A stretch of 64,000 bases of DNA from Gluconacetobacter azotocaptans. Its GTDB lineage: Bacteria > Pseudomonadota > Alphaproteobacteria > Acetobacterales > Acetobacteraceae. Numbering within the stretch: the stretch's first letter is position 1; each line of letters begins with the position of its first letter. The stretch covers positions 124,001 through 188,000 of the forward strand of contig NZ_JABEQF010000005.1 of assembly GCF_014174355.1 (NCBI RefSeq). The letters are read 5' to 3'. A program made the translations under genes and the position numbers. The notes under the pieces are model-generated. The model saw only the letters and a program-made list of their open reading frames with translations. It searched no databases and was not told the origin of the DNA. Of the stretch, positions 1 through 7,863 are shown piece after piece.

Positions 1-596
1 ACGGCGTCGTGCCGGAACGCGACGATCTGTCGTACTATCCCATGCTCTACTGGCCGGTGACGCCGGACGCGGCGGCCAATCCGGCGCGGGCCGCCGCGCT
101 GAACGCCTACATGCAGCACGGCGGCATCCTGCTGATCGACAGCCAGGGCGTCGACCCCGCCACCGTCGCGCCGGGCGCGGCCGGCACCGATTTCGCGGCC
201 CCCGCCCCCGGCGCGGCGGCGGCCCTGCGCCGCATGACACAGGGGCTGGATATCCCGCCCCTGACCCGGCTGGACGACCATCACGTGCTGGCCCACACCT
301 TCTACCTGCTGCACGATTTCCCCGGCCGCTACGGCGGCCTGCCGGTCTGGGTATCGCGCGAAGGCGACAGCGCCAATGACGGGGTCAGCCCGGTCATCAT
401 CGGCTCCAGCGACTGGGCGCATGCCTGGGCGGTGGATGCGCAGGGCGACACCCCCTACGCCACCATGCCCGACGGCAACACGCAGCGCACGACGGCCTAC
501 CGCTTCGGCGTGAACGCGGTGCTTTATGCCCTGACGGGCAATTACAAGGCGGACCAGGTTCACGTGCCCGCCCTGCTGAAGCGGCTGGGGGAATGA
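1..596 (+). CDS. DUF4159 domain protein, C-terminal part (partial)
   Basis: The open frame enters from the left edge (first whole codon at base 3) and ends at TGA 594-596, so only about 198 C-terminal residues are visible and the true start lies outside. Visible family features are YWPV, a GG-I-LLIDSQG strand, PPLTRLDDHHVLAHTFYLL, the glycine-rich PVWVS segment, VIIGSSDWAHAWA, and the end YALTGNYKADQVHVPALLKRLG. These match the DUF4159 module that usually closes a large BatA-like membrane protein in MoxR/DUF58 clusters. Its stop overlaps the next start (ATGA), suggesting translational coupling. The function is unknown; an envelope or periplasmic role is inferred from the family context only. 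Confidence 0.85.
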   Translation, partial: GVVPERDDLSYYPMLYWPVTPDAAANPARAAALNAYMQHGGILLIDSQGVDPATVAPGAAGTDFAAPAPGAAAALRRMTQGLDIPPLTRLDDHHVLAHTFYLLHDFPGRYGGLPVWVSREGDSANDGVSPVIIGSSDWAHAWAVDAQGDTPYATMPDGNTQRTTAYRFGVNAVLYALTGNYKADQVHVPALLKRLGE

Positions 597-2758
597 CGAT
601 GCCCGGCCTGCCGATAGTACGCCACATGATGGGCCACATGATGGGATGGGCGCCCCTGGTGCCGATGCCGGCGCTGTACGCCTTGGCCGCCCTGGTTGCC
701 GCCGCCACCATCGCGGGGCTGGCCCGCCGGGCGCGGGGCACGCTGTGGCGGCTGGCGGCGGCGCTGCTGCTGCTGCTGTGGCTGGCGGGGCCGGAACGGA
801 TCCGCGAAACCGGCCAGCCCCTGCCGCAGACCGCCCTGCTGGTGGTCGACCAGTCGCCGTCGATGTCCATCGGGCAACGTGCCGCCACGGCCCGCCAGGC
901 GGCCGAGGCGATACGGCAGGCGGCGGCGCGGGTTCCCGGCCTGACCCTGCGCACGGTCACGGTGCGCGACGGGCATGGCGACGGCACCCGCCTGTTCGCC
1001 GCCCTGGACCAGGCGACGGCCGACATCCCGCCGGCGCGCCTGGCCGGGGCGGTACTGGTGACCGACGGGCAGGACCACGACGTGCCGGCCACCATTCCCG
1101 CCCCCCTGCACCCCGCCGATGCCGACGGACGCCGCACCACCCTGCCGCTGCACGTCCTGCTGACGGGACGGGGCGAAGAAACCGACCGGCGTCTGCGCAT
1201 CCTTCAGGCCCCGCCCTACGCCATCGTCGGCCAGAACGCGACCGTACGGGTCGAAATCGACGATCTGGGGCCCCATCCGGACAGCGACGGCCACGCCACG
1301 CTGACCCTGTCGCGCGGCGGCGAGAACCCCATGCACGAGACGGTCCGTACTGGTGTACCGCAGGATATCACGCTGCCGGTCACCCGGCCCGGGCCGCTGC
1401 TGGTCGGGCTGGCGGCCTCGACACTGCCCGGCGAGGTCTCGACCGCGAACAACCAGGACGTCGTGCGGATCAACGGCGTGCGGGACCGGCTGCGGGTGCT
1501 GCTGGTCTCGGGCACCCCCAACCAGGGCGAACGGGTCTGGCGCCGCCTGCTGAAGGCCGATCCGTCGGTGGACCTGGTGCATTTCACCATCCTGCGGCCG
1601 CCCGACAAGGACGACGGCACGCCGCTGTCGGACCTGGCGCTGATCGCCTTCCCGGTGCGCGAACTGTTCCAGCAGAAGATCGGGCAGTTCGACCTCATCA
1701 TTCTGGACGGGTTCGAGAATCGGGCGATCCTGCCGCGCGCCTATCTGGACAATATCGCGAACTACGTGCGCGACGGCGGCGGCCTGCTGCTGATCGGCGG
1801 GCCGGAATTCCTCGGCCCCGGCTCGCTGCAGGACACGCCCGTGGGCGAGATCCTGCCCGCCCACGTGCCCGTCGACGGTGGATTGCTGGAACAGCGCTTC
1901 CGTCCCGCCATGACCGACGCCGGACGCCGCCATCCCGTGACCGCCAGCCTGCCCGGTGCGGGCCCGGACGGACAGGGCGCGGACGGACAGGGTGCTGACT
2001 GGGGGCCGTGGTACCGGACGCTGAAGGCCGATTCGGCCCATGGCCAGGTCCTGATGGACGGCCCCGACCACACCCCCCTGCTGGTCCTGGACAGGGTGGA
2101 GCGCGGGCGCGTGGCCATGCTGCTGTCCGACCAGATCTGGCTGTGGTCGCATGGCGAGGGCGGCGGCGGCCCTCAGTCGGAACTGCTGCGCCGGATCTCG
2201 CACTGGCTGATGAAGGAGCCGGAACTGGAGGAGGAACAGCTCACCGCCACCATCGCGGACGGCCGGATGCAGATCGTCCACCGCACCGCGGCCCCCACCG
2301 GCCCGCACGCGGTCACGGTCACAGCGCCCGACGGCACGACGCAATCCCTCCCCCTGCGTACCTCGGGCACCGGCCTGTCCGAGGCCACGCTGCCCGCGAC
2401 CTTGCCAGGGATCTGGACCGCCGACGACGGCACGCACCGCGCCTTCGCCGCCCCGGCCACGACCGACCCGCAGGAATTCGCCGATTTGCGCGCCACGGCC
2501 ACCCTGCTGGCCCCCCTGGCCGGGCAAACCGGGGGCGCCGTCAGTTGGCTGGGCAACGACCCGGCGCATCCCGCCATCCCCGACCTGCGCCTGGCCGCAT
2601 CGGGCGCGCTGTCGGGTCCGGGCTGGATCGGCTTTCCGCACCGCGACGCCCGGATCGTGACCGGACGCAGCGCACGGCCCCTGCTGCCGGGCTGGGCGGT
2701 GCTGCTGGGCGCGGGCCTCGCCCTGCTGCTGGCCTGGTGGCGCGAAGGCCGGGCGTGA
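593..2758 (+). CDS. Membrane protein with VWA-like and glutamine-amidotransferase-like regions
   Basis: This is a 721-residue protein of unknown function. Two hydrophobic segments (about residues 24-42 and 50-66) and one at the C-terminus (about 698-716, followed by Trp and Arg) would hold a large periplasmic or cytoplasmic middle. After the first pair comes DQSPSMSIG (about residue 84), which resembles the DxSxS start of a von Willebrand A domain. Residues about 300-420 contain VLLVSGTPNQG, FDLIILDGF and GGGLLLIGGPEFLGPG, typical of the class I glutamine-amidotransferase-like fold used by such membrane proteins. I see no catalytic Cys nucleophile at the elbow, so amidotransferase activity is doubtful. 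ATG 593 overlaps the preceding stop; ATG 599 is an alternative. Confidence 0.8.
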   Translation: MTMPGLPIVRHMMGHMMGWAPLVPMPALYALAALVAAATIAGLARRARGTLWRLAAALLLLLWLAGPERIRETGQPLPQTALLVVDQSPSMSIGQRAATARQAAEAIRQAAARVPGLTLRTVTVRDGHGDGTRLFAALDQATADIPPARLAGAVLVTDGQDHDVPATIPAPLHPADADGRRTTLPLHVLLTGRGEETDRRLRILQAPPYAIVGQNATVRVEIDDLGPHPDSDGHATLTLSRGGENPMHETVRTGVPQDITLPVTRPGPLLVGLAASTLPGEVSTANNQDVVRINGVRDRLRVLLVSGTPNQGERVWRRLLKADPSVDLVHFTILRPPDKDDGTPLSDLALIAFPVRELFQQKIGQFDLIILDGFENRAILPRAYLDNIANYVRDGGGLLLIGGPEFLGPGSLQDTPVGEILPAHVPVDGGLLEQRFRPAMTDAGRRHPVTASLPGAGPDGQGADGQGADWGPWYRTLKADSAHGQVLMDGPDHTPLLVLDRVERGRVAMLLSDQIWLWSHGEGGGGPQSELLRRISHWLMKEPELEEEQLTATIADGRMQIVHRTAAPTGPHAVTVTAPDGTTQSLPLRTSGTGLSEATLPATLPGIWTADDGTHRAFAAPATTDPQEFADLRATATLLAPLAGQTGGAVSWLGNDPAHPAIPDLRLAASGALSGPGWIGFPHRDARIVTGRSARPLLPGWAVLLGAGLALLLAWWREGRA

Positions 2759-2944
2759 CGCCGGCCCCCCGCAGCGGGGCCATCCGCCGGATCACAAGCG
2801 CGACATGCGATTTCCATCGCGTCGCATGCCGATCTGGACTATGAAAAGGGGGCCGGATCCGCGTCCGGTGGCCAACCCGGCCCGTTCCCGCCGGACATCT
2901 GCGTCCCGACGGGCCGGATTCGACCCCTGTCACCGAGACGAGAA

Positions 2945-3556
2945 ATGATTGTCAGAACCGGTATCCGCCTTCTGTTCCTCGCACTGCTCAGCGGCAGCGC
3001 GGTCATGATCGCCCCCCTGCACATGGCCCACGCCCAGGATGCGGATGACGCACAGGCCGAGGCCGACGCGGCCGACGCCGCCAAGCAGGCCGAGGCCCGG
3101 CGCGCCGCCCGGGCCGCCGCCCCGCCTGCTGCCCTGCCCGGCGCAGTTTCCAGCGAGGATGTCGGCGGCCACGCCAACGCCGACCTGAACCCGACGCAGT
3201 CCCTGTTCGACGCGATCAATCGCGGCAGCCTGGGTGCGGCAAAGGAAGCCCTGAACCGTGGCGCCGACATGGAAGGCCACAACGTCCTGGGCCAGACGCC
3301 GCTGGACATGGCCATCGATCTGAACCGCAACGACATCACCTTCCTGCTGCTGTCTATGCGCACGCTGTCCGACGATCATGTGGCCGTCGCCTCGACCACC
3401 AATTCCGGCATCTCCATGCGCGGCGGCAACGGCCATATCACGATCAACGGCAACAACCGGGGCCGCGGCGTCGTCATGACCGCCGACCGTCGCTACGACC
3501 AGAGCGGGGGCGCCGCGCGGCCTGAAGTCGGCTTCCTCGGCTTCGGCGGCAGCTAG
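2945..3556 (+). CDS. Secreted ankyrin-repeat protein
   Basis: The 203-residue product begins with a signal peptide (Arg near residues 4-8, hydrophobic LLFLALLSGSAVMIA, probable cleavage after AHA near residue 29). An Ala/Asp/Glu-rich charged stretch follows. Residues about 82-140 form at least one ankyrin repeat and part of a second: SLFDAINRGSLGAAKEALNRGADMEGHNVLGQTPLDMAIDL, split here as alternating helices with the GADME and TPLDMA landmarks. The tail (about 155-203) is rich in Gly, Asn and Arg and has no recognisable domain. A GAGACGAGAA stretch lies just before the ATG. The gene stands alone and a hairpin follows at 3572-3592. Periplasmic protein binding is inferred; the partner is unknown. 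Confidence 0.8.
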   Translation: MIVRTGIRLLFLALLSGSAVMIAPLHMAHAQDADDAQAEADAADAAKQAEARRAARAAAPPAALPGAVSSEDVGGHANADLNPTQSLFDAINRGSLGAAKEALNRGADMEGHNVLGQTPLDMAIDLNRNDITFLLLSMRTLSDDHVAVASTTNSGISMRGGNGHITINGNNRGRGVVMTADRRYDQSGGAARPEVGFLGFGGS

Positions 3557-3571
3557 AGATCGGCTTGAAGT

Positions 3572-3592
3572 CAGGGCCGGCTGCCGGCCCTG
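3572..3592 (+). terminator. Hairpin after the ankyrin gene
   Basis: A perfect 9-bp stem (CAGGGCCGG with CCGGCCCTG) closes a 3-nt loop 15 bases after the ankyrin gene stop. No T-run follows, so it is either a weak intrinsic terminator or only a 3'-end-stabilising hairpin. Confidence 0.5.
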
Positions 3593-3624
3593 GATGACGC
3601 TGCCTCCCGGCCGCGGGCTCGCGC

Positions 3625-3825
3625 TCAGAATTCTGCCAACAGCAGGTCGATAGCACGCGTGATGTCGTCCTGATGGACGGCGAGCAACGTGACACCCCCG
3701 CCTCGGCGAGGCGACAGCTGTCGCAGCAGGCCATCAGAAATTCCCGAAATCCGCCAGCCGCAGACCATTTTCCGCCACGTCATGCCGGGACGAGGCGAGG
3801 GCCTGGCGGCATTCGGGCGCGGCAT
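3625..3825 (-). CDS. Possible small hypothetical protein or gene remnant
   Basis: This is a 66-codon frame opening with ATG, preceded by GGGGA eight bases upstream and ending TGA. The N-terminal part (Pro/Arg-rich) looks non-coding. The last 35 residues (SDGLLRQLSPRRGG, then VTLLAVHQDDITRAIDLLLAEF-like strand and helix, paraphrased here) read more like a real alpha/beta C-terminus. I do not recognise a family. It could be the broken end of a formerly longer gene. Low confidence as a functional gene. Confidence 0.2.
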   Translation of the reverse strand: MPRPNAARPSPRPGMTWRKMVCGWRISGISDGLLRQLSPRRGGGVTLLAVHQDDITRAIDLLLAEF

Positions 3826-3860
3826 AAGAAGATTCCCCGGGAGACGCCATCCCTAACGCG

Positions 3861-3882
3861 CATTCATATGCGCATATGAATG
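3861..3882. repeat. Perfect 22-bp palindrome
   Basis: The arm CATTCATATGC is followed immediately by its exact reverse complement, with no spacer. It is AT-rich relative to its surroundings, lies in non-coding DNA and is not followed by a T-run, so it looks more like an operator or protein-binding dyad than a terminator. No adjacent gene is an obvious target. Confidence 0.6.
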
Positions 3883-3901
3883 GACGTCCTGTCCCCAGGT
3901 C

Positions 3902-3939
3902 CCGAAACTGTCCGGCAGGCAATGCCCGGACAGTTTCGG
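3902..3939 (-). terminator. Hairpin downstream of ccrM
   Basis: A 14-bp perfect stem (CCGAAACTGTCCGG / CCGGACAGTTTCGG) with a 10-nt loop starts 31 bases after the ccrM stop. No U-run follows on the minus strand, so it is a terminator-like or mRNA-protecting structure rather than a canonical intrinsic terminator. Confidence 0.55.
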
Positions 3940-3969
3940 CCGCGTCAGCCAGGCCCGGATGCGCGATGG

Positions 3970-5064
3970 TCACGATGTGCTTTGGGCGATGTCCTCGGTT
4001 CGCAGCGTGTCCAGCGGCGTCATCGTCCCGTCACGGTCGAAATGCCAGAAGGTCCACCCATTGCACGACGGCGCGTTGGTCAGCACCGCCCCCAGCTTGT
4101 GGATCGACCCCCGCTGCGTCCCGCTGACCAGCGTTCCGTCGGGCGCCACGGTCGCCGACACGCGCCGCTGCCGGTCGGTGACGACGGTGCCCGCCGGCAG
4201 GATGCCGCGCTCGACCAGGCTGCCGAAGGGAATGCGCGGGGTCTCGCGCCGGGCGGGGGTGGTCAGCACGCTGTCCAGCGGCACCGGGCGTTCGCGCCGC
4301 GCGCGCCCGATCGCGGCCTCGGCGTAATCGGGATGGCGCTCGATGCCAATGTAGCGCCGGCGCAGCCGCCGGGCCATCGCCGTGGTCGTGCCGGTGCCGG
4401 CGAACGGGTCGAGAACGATATCGTCCACATTGGTCGACGCGATCAGGACCCGGTGCAGCAGGCTTTCGGGCTTCTGCGTCGGATGCAGCTTCAGCCCGTG
4501 CGCGTTCCGCAGGCGCTCCCCCCCCGTGCAGAGCGGCAGATACCAGTCCGAGCGCATCTGCACGTCGTCGTTCAACGCCTTCATGGCCTGGTAATTGAAG
4601 CGATAACGGCTGTCCGGCCCGCGCGCCGCCCAGATCAGGGTCTCGTGCGCGTTGGTGAAGCGCCGCCCCCGGAAGTTCGGCATCGGGTTCGATTTCCGCC
4701 AGATCACGTCGTTCAGGATCCAGAATCCCAGATCCTGCAGAATGGCGCCGATGCGAAAGATGTTGTGATAGGATCCGATCACCCAGATCGTCCCATCCTT
4801 GCGCAGCAGCCGCCGTGCCTCGCTCAGCCAGGCGCGGGTGAAGCGGTCATATTCCGCCAGGTCCGAGAATTTGTCCCAATCGTCGTCCACGCCGTCCACG
4901 ACGCTGTCGTCGGGCCGCCGCAGTTCTCCCCGCAACTGCAGGTTGTAGGGCGGATCGGCGAAGACGCAGTCGACCGAGCCGTCCGGCAATGTCTGCATGA
5001 CCTCGACGCATTCGCCGCGCAGGATCTGGTCGAGGGGAAGTTCCATCATCACCGCGCCGCTCAT
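3970..5064 (-). CDS. ccrM: CcrM-type adenine DNA methyltransferase (GANTC)
   Basis: The 364-residue product is close to the size of Caulobacter CcrM. It would transfer a methyl group from SAM to N6 of adenine in GANTC. The catalytic motif DPPY is at 37-40 followed by NLQLRGEL; the SAM-binding DPFAGTGT is at 219-226, so motif IV precedes motif I as in beta-class enzymes. The last ~85 residues form the CcrM-specific C-terminal extension ([27 protein letters not shown]), which separates it from shorter restriction-type enzymes. ATG 5064 overlaps the rnhB stop as ATGA and leaves [13 protein letters not shown] before the conserved core; a longer frame upstream would only re-read rnhB. It is co-transcribed with rnhB. 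The known family role is cell-cycle-linked methylation. Confidence 0.95.
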   Translation of the reverse strand: MSGAVMMELPLDQILRGECVEVMQTLPDGSVDCVFADPPYNLQLRGELRRPDDSVVDGVDDDWDKFSDLAEYDRFTRAWLSEARRLLRKDGTIWVIGSYHNIFRIGAILQDLGFWILNDVIWRKSNPMPNFRGRRFTNAHETLIWAARGPDSRYRFNYQAMKALNDDVQMRSDWYLPLCTGGERLRNAHGLKLHPTQKPESLLHRVLIASTNVDDIVLDPFAGTGTTTAMARRLRRRYIGIERHPDYAEAAIGRARRERPVPLDSVLTTPARRETPRIPFGSLVERGILPAGTVVTDRQRRVSATVAPDGTLVSGTQRGSIHKLGAVLTNAPSCNGWTFWHFDRDGTMTPLDTLRTEDIAQSTS

Positions 5065-5759
5065 GACGCCACCCGCATCAGCGGATCGCCGTCGGAAACC
5101 AGTTCCAGAGTCAGCTGGCGCACCAAGCCGAAACCTCCACGATGATGGGGCGATATCCCCGTCCGGCACAGCGCGTCGCGATGATGTACCGTGCCGTATC
5201 CGGCATTGCTGTCCCATCCATAGGCCGGCCAGCGCCGCGCCAGACGCAGCATCAGCCGGTCGCGCACCACCTTGGCCACGATCGACGCCGCCGCGATCGA
5301 CAGGCTTTCCCCGTCGCCGCCGACCACGCACTGCGCGGGGCAGCCGAAATCGGGCGCGGCGTTCCCGTCCACCAGGACCAGGTCCGGCCTGACAGGCAGG
5401 CGCAACACCGCCCGCTGCATGGCAAGGAAGGCGGCCTGAAGGATATTGATGCGTGCGATTTCGGCCACCGACGCGGCACCCACGGCGATCTGCACGCCAC
5501 GCGCGGCGTGCAGGGCCACATAGGCGCGTTCCCGCGCCGCCGCCGTCAGTTTCTTGGAATCGTCCAGTTGGGCGGCCAGCTTGCGCGGCACGCCCGCGCC
5601 GAACAGCACCGCCGCCGCGACCACGGGCCCGGCCAACGGCCCGCGCCCCACTTCATCCACCCCGGCGACCCGACCGCCATGCTGCGCTTCGCGCGTGTAA
5701 TCCGGCATCCACCCCATCCCGAACCGGGGCGAATCGTGCGCCTGTCGCCCGATTCGCAC
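5061..5759 (-). CDS. rnhB: Ribonuclease HII
   Basis: This enzyme cleaves the RNA strand of RNA-DNA hybrids and removes single ribonucleotides from DNA. The signature [14 protein letters not shown] gives the first catalytic Asp-Glu pair (residues 35-36 from the GTG at 5759); DDSKKL, a LVDGNAAP strand carrying another Asp and [11 protein letters not shown] follow. The start is uncertain. GTG 5759 has AGGA 11 bases upstream, while ATG 5717 and ATG 5708 would give a 218- or 215-residue protein nearer the family core. It is the first gene of a two-gene unit with ccrM, the same pairing seen in other alphaproteobacteria. Two GANTC sites lie inside the first codons and four more upstream. Confidence 0.93.
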   Translation of the reverse strand: MRIGRQAHDSPRFGMGWMPDYTREAQHGGRVAGVDEVGRGPLAGPVVAAAVLFGAGVPRKLAAQLDDSKKLTAAARERAYVALHAARGVQIAVGAASVAEIARINILQAAFLAMQRAVLRLPVRPDLVLVDGNAAPDFGCPAQCVVGGDGESLSIAAASIVAKVVRDRLMLRLARRWPAYGWDSNAGYGTVHHRDALCRTGISPHHRGGFGLVRQLTLELVSDGDPLMRVAS

Positions 5760-5869
5760 GCCGAATCACGTCCTGAATGGATGGAAACCATTTTTACGCA
5801 GTGTTGCGCAAGATGCTGATTCCTCGCCGAGTCCTTTCAAACGGAAAAAAATCGGACCGTTTGCGACTC
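5731..5869. promoter_or_regulatory. GANTC cluster at the rnhB-ccrM promoter
   Basis: Six CcrM sites lie in 139 bp: GAATC 5731, GATTC 5751, GAATC 5763, GATTC 5818, GAGTC 5829 and GACTC 5865. Roughly one per 300 bp would be expected at this GC content. The region also contains an inverted repeat CAAACGG / CCGTTTG (5838-5844 and 5857-5863) around an A-tract. Methylation-controlled transcription of ccrM is known in Caulobacter; applying it here is inference. Confidence 0.65.
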
Positions 5870-5880
5870 GGCGGCGCGGA

Positions 5881-6189
5881 TCAGGCCTTGGCTTTGCGGC
5901 GGGGAAGCAGGATCAGCCCCAGCAGCATGCCGACGAACGCGGCGATTCCCACGGACATCAGCGGACGGTCTTGGACGAACAGCACCGCCTTCTCCAGCTT
6001 GCTTTCGCCCTCCTCGTACAATTCGGCGAATTCCTGCCGCGCCATGCCGGCCAGCTGGTCCACCTTGCCTTCGGCCTGCATGCCCAGGTCACCGGTCAGC
6101 CCGCCGGCGGCATCCTTCACGCGGCCGGTGCCTTCCTCGACCGCGCCTTTGGCCTTCTCGACGAAAGCGTCGTTGTTGAGTTCGGTCAT
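5881..6189 (-). CDS. CsbD-like stress protein with C-terminal membrane anchor
   Basis: This 102-residue protein combines a CsbD-like N-terminal half (AKGAVEEGTGRVKDAAGGLTGD, here spanning about residues 10-31, then AEGKVDQLAG) with an amphipathic helix and a hydrophobic anchor (about 77-96, VGIAAFVGMLLGLILL) ending in RRKAKA. That layout resembles DUF883/ElaB-type membrane-tethered stress proteins. ATG 6189 is chosen because AGGAG sits at good spacing; the in-frame upstream stretch is non-coding in character. An EcfG-type promoter lies 39 bases upstream. The molecular role is unknown; induction in the general stress response is inferred. Confidence 0.88.
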   Translation of the reverse strand: MTELNNDAFVEKAKGAVEEGTGRVKDAAGGLTGDLGMQAEGKVDQLAGMARQEFAELYEEGESKLEKAVLFVQDRPLMSVGIAAFVGMLLGLILLPRRKAKA

Positions 6190-6227
6190 GGTTTTCTCCT
6201 CTGTCGGGACAATGCCCCTTGGGGCAA

Positions 6228-6252
6228 AACGACACGGATCGCCGACGGTTCC
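6228..6252 (-). promoter_or_regulatory. EcfG-type stress promoter of the CsbD gene
   Basis: On the minus strand GGAAC (6252-6248) is followed after exactly 16 bases by CGTT (6231-6228), the consensus of the alphaproteobacterial general stress sigma factor EcfG. It is placed 39 bases before the ATG at 6189, and CsbD-like genes are common EcfG targets. Confidence 0.7.
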
Positions 6253-6443
6253 TGTGGCGTCTCCGCCAGGAAGGGTATCGCGACGGCCGCAATCCCGCCA
6301 TCCGTGACGGGACGTATTCCCCGACGGGCCGCCACATGCCAGCATCACGGCACGCGACCGGAACCGTTACATTTTTATACCGACTATACGATGGATTTAA
6401 CATCATTTCCCCGCGCAGGTGCTAACACTGCGGCACGACGCAC

Positions 6444-7817
6444 ATGACGAACCCGACGCCACAGATGGACGAGGAAGACCTGACTAACATGGACAAACCG
6501 ACACTGGCCCCGCCCGACCCGCCCGCCAAGGAAGCGCCCGGACCGGGACGGACAGCGGGACGCCGGAGCGGGTCGCGTCGCCGGTATCTGCTGTGGGGCA
6601 CGGCGCTGGTCGTGGCGGGCGTGGTGGCGGCGGCCTTCCTGCGCCCCCATGGCGAGAGCGGCAGGAGAAGCGGCAGCCGCCACGCGGCAGTGGACGTGCA
6701 GCCCGTCGCCGTGGCCACGGTCCGCACGGGCGACATGCCGATCGAGCTGACCGAACTGGGCACCGTGGTCCCGATCACCAACGTGACGGTGCAGACCCGC
6801 GTCGACGGATACCTGATGAAGGTGCTGTTCACCGAAGGGCAGCACGTCAAGCAGGGCGACCTTCTGGCGCTGATCGACACGCGGCCGTACGAGGTGCTTC
6901 TGGCGCAGTACAAGGGCCAGCTGGCCGCCGACCAGGCCCAGCTGGACCAGGCGCGGATCGACAACGCGCGCTACCAGAAGCTGATCCGTCAGAACAGCGT
7001 CGCCGCCATGACCGCCGTGGACCAGCAATACAAGGTCGCCCAGCTGGAAGGCACGGTCAAACAGGACCAGGCGCTGGTCGACAACGAGAAGCTGCAGATC
7101 ACCTATTGCCACATCATCGCCCCGGTCGACGGCCGCGTCGGCATCCGCCAGGTCGACATGGGCAACTATGTGACCGCCGGGCAGACCAACGGCCTGGTCA
7201 TCCTGACGCAGATGCAGCCGATTTCCGTCATCTTCACCCTGCCGGAAACCGAACTCGGCGCCGTGGCCGACCGGCTGCGCACCGGCGTCGCCCTGCCGGT
7301 CGAGGCCTGGGACAGCACGAACACCCGCAAGATCGCCGACGGCGCCGTCAGCGTGCTGGACAGCCAGATCGACACCTCGACGGGTACCGTGCGCATGCGC
7401 TCGATCTTCCCCAACCAGGACGAAACCCTGTTCCCCAACCAGTTCGTCAATGCGCACCTGCTGGTGAACACCGAACATAACGTGCTGCTGGTACCGGCGA
7501 ATGCCATCCAGACCGGACCGAACGGTCCCTTCACCTACGTGGTCAAGCCCGACGACACGGTCGAGGTCCGCGACGTCAAGACCGGCCATTCCCATGGCGA
7601 CGTCGTGGTCGTGACCAGTGGCCTGAAGGCCGGCGAATCGGTGGTGACCGACGGCACCGACCGCCTGCATGCCGGATCGAAGGTGACTGTCCCCGCCGCC
7701 ACGCCGGACGGCGCCGCGCCCGGGACGACGGACACGCATCCGCGGCGCCAGCGCGACCCGTCGGGCGCCAACGGCGCGCCGGCATCCTCGGGCGGTGCGG
7801 GCCAGCGGCAGCCGTGA
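6444..7817 (+). CDS. mdtA: RND efflux periplasmic adaptor, MdtA type
   Basis: The 457-residue membrane-fusion protein links the inner-membrane pumps encoded next to the outer-membrane channel. An Arg-rich N-terminus precedes a membrane anchor (about 50-66). Then come a barrel-sandwich lipoyl half ([20 protein letters not shown], about 112-131), a helical hairpin (about 150-210, alternating Gln/Asp/Ala), the second lipoyl half ([16 protein letters not shown]) and beta-barrel and membrane-proximal domains. The last ~45 residues are a Pro/Gly/Ser-rich tail longer than usual. ATG 6444 lacks a ribosome site; ATG 6489 has GAGGAAG about 11 bases upstream and would shorten the product by 15 residues. 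First gene of an mdtABC-OMF unit. Confidence 0.92.
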   Translation: MTNPTPQMDEEDLTNMDKPTLAPPDPPAKEAPGPGRTAGRRSGSRRRYLLWGTALVVAGVVAAAFLRPHGESGRRSGSRHAAVDVQPVAVATVRTGDMPIELTELGTVVPITNVTVQTRVDGYLMKVLFTEGQHVKQGDLLALIDTRPYEVLLAQYKGQLAADQAQLDQARIDNARYQKLIRQNSVAAMTAVDQQYKVAQLEGTVKQDQALVDNEKLQITYCHIIAPVDGRVGIRQVDMGNYVTAGQTNGLVILTQMQPISVIFTLPETELGAVADRLRTGVALPVEAWDSTNTRKIADGAVSVLDSQIDTSTGTVRMRSIFPNQDETLFPNQFVNAHLLVNTEHNVLLVPANAIQTGPNGPFTYVVKPDDTVEVRDVKTGHSHGDVVVVTSGLKAGESVVTDGTDRLHAGSKVTVPAATPDGAAPGTTDTHPRRQRDPSGANGAPASSGGAGQRQP

Positions 7818-7863
7818 TCATCGCCCGCCGTCCGACCCGTTTTCCCATGCCGGAGACCCGTGC

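Larger units (their letters stand above)
3593..3969. other. Intergenic zone with no convincing gene
   Basis: This stretch lies between the ankyrin gene and the end of ccrM. It holds a possible 66-codon minus-strand frame (3625-3825), a 22-bp palindrome (3861-3882) and a hairpin downstream of ccrM (3902-3939). Three short overlapping minus-strand frames are open but none has a recognisable domain. The zone may be a decayed gene remnant. Confidence 0.4.

Noticed and set aside
560-2641. 693-codon minus-strand frame opposite the amidotransferase-like gene
   Set aside because: Its composition is low-complexity Arg/Gly/Gln with no motif, while the plus-strand frame has coherent helices, motifs and an overlapping start.
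2763-2781. Terminator after the amidotransferase-like gene (GGCCCC/GGGGCC)
   Set aside because: The stem is only 6 bp with no T-run, and such repeats are frequent at this GC content.
3734-3973. 79-codon minus-strand frame
   Set aside because: It runs through the ccrM downstream hairpin and the 22-bp palindrome, has no ribosome site and no recognisable sequence.
5065-5331. N-terminal extension of ccrM by about 89 residues
   Set aside because: It only re-reads rnhB in another frame; ATG 5064 with ATGA coupling gives the normal CcrM length.
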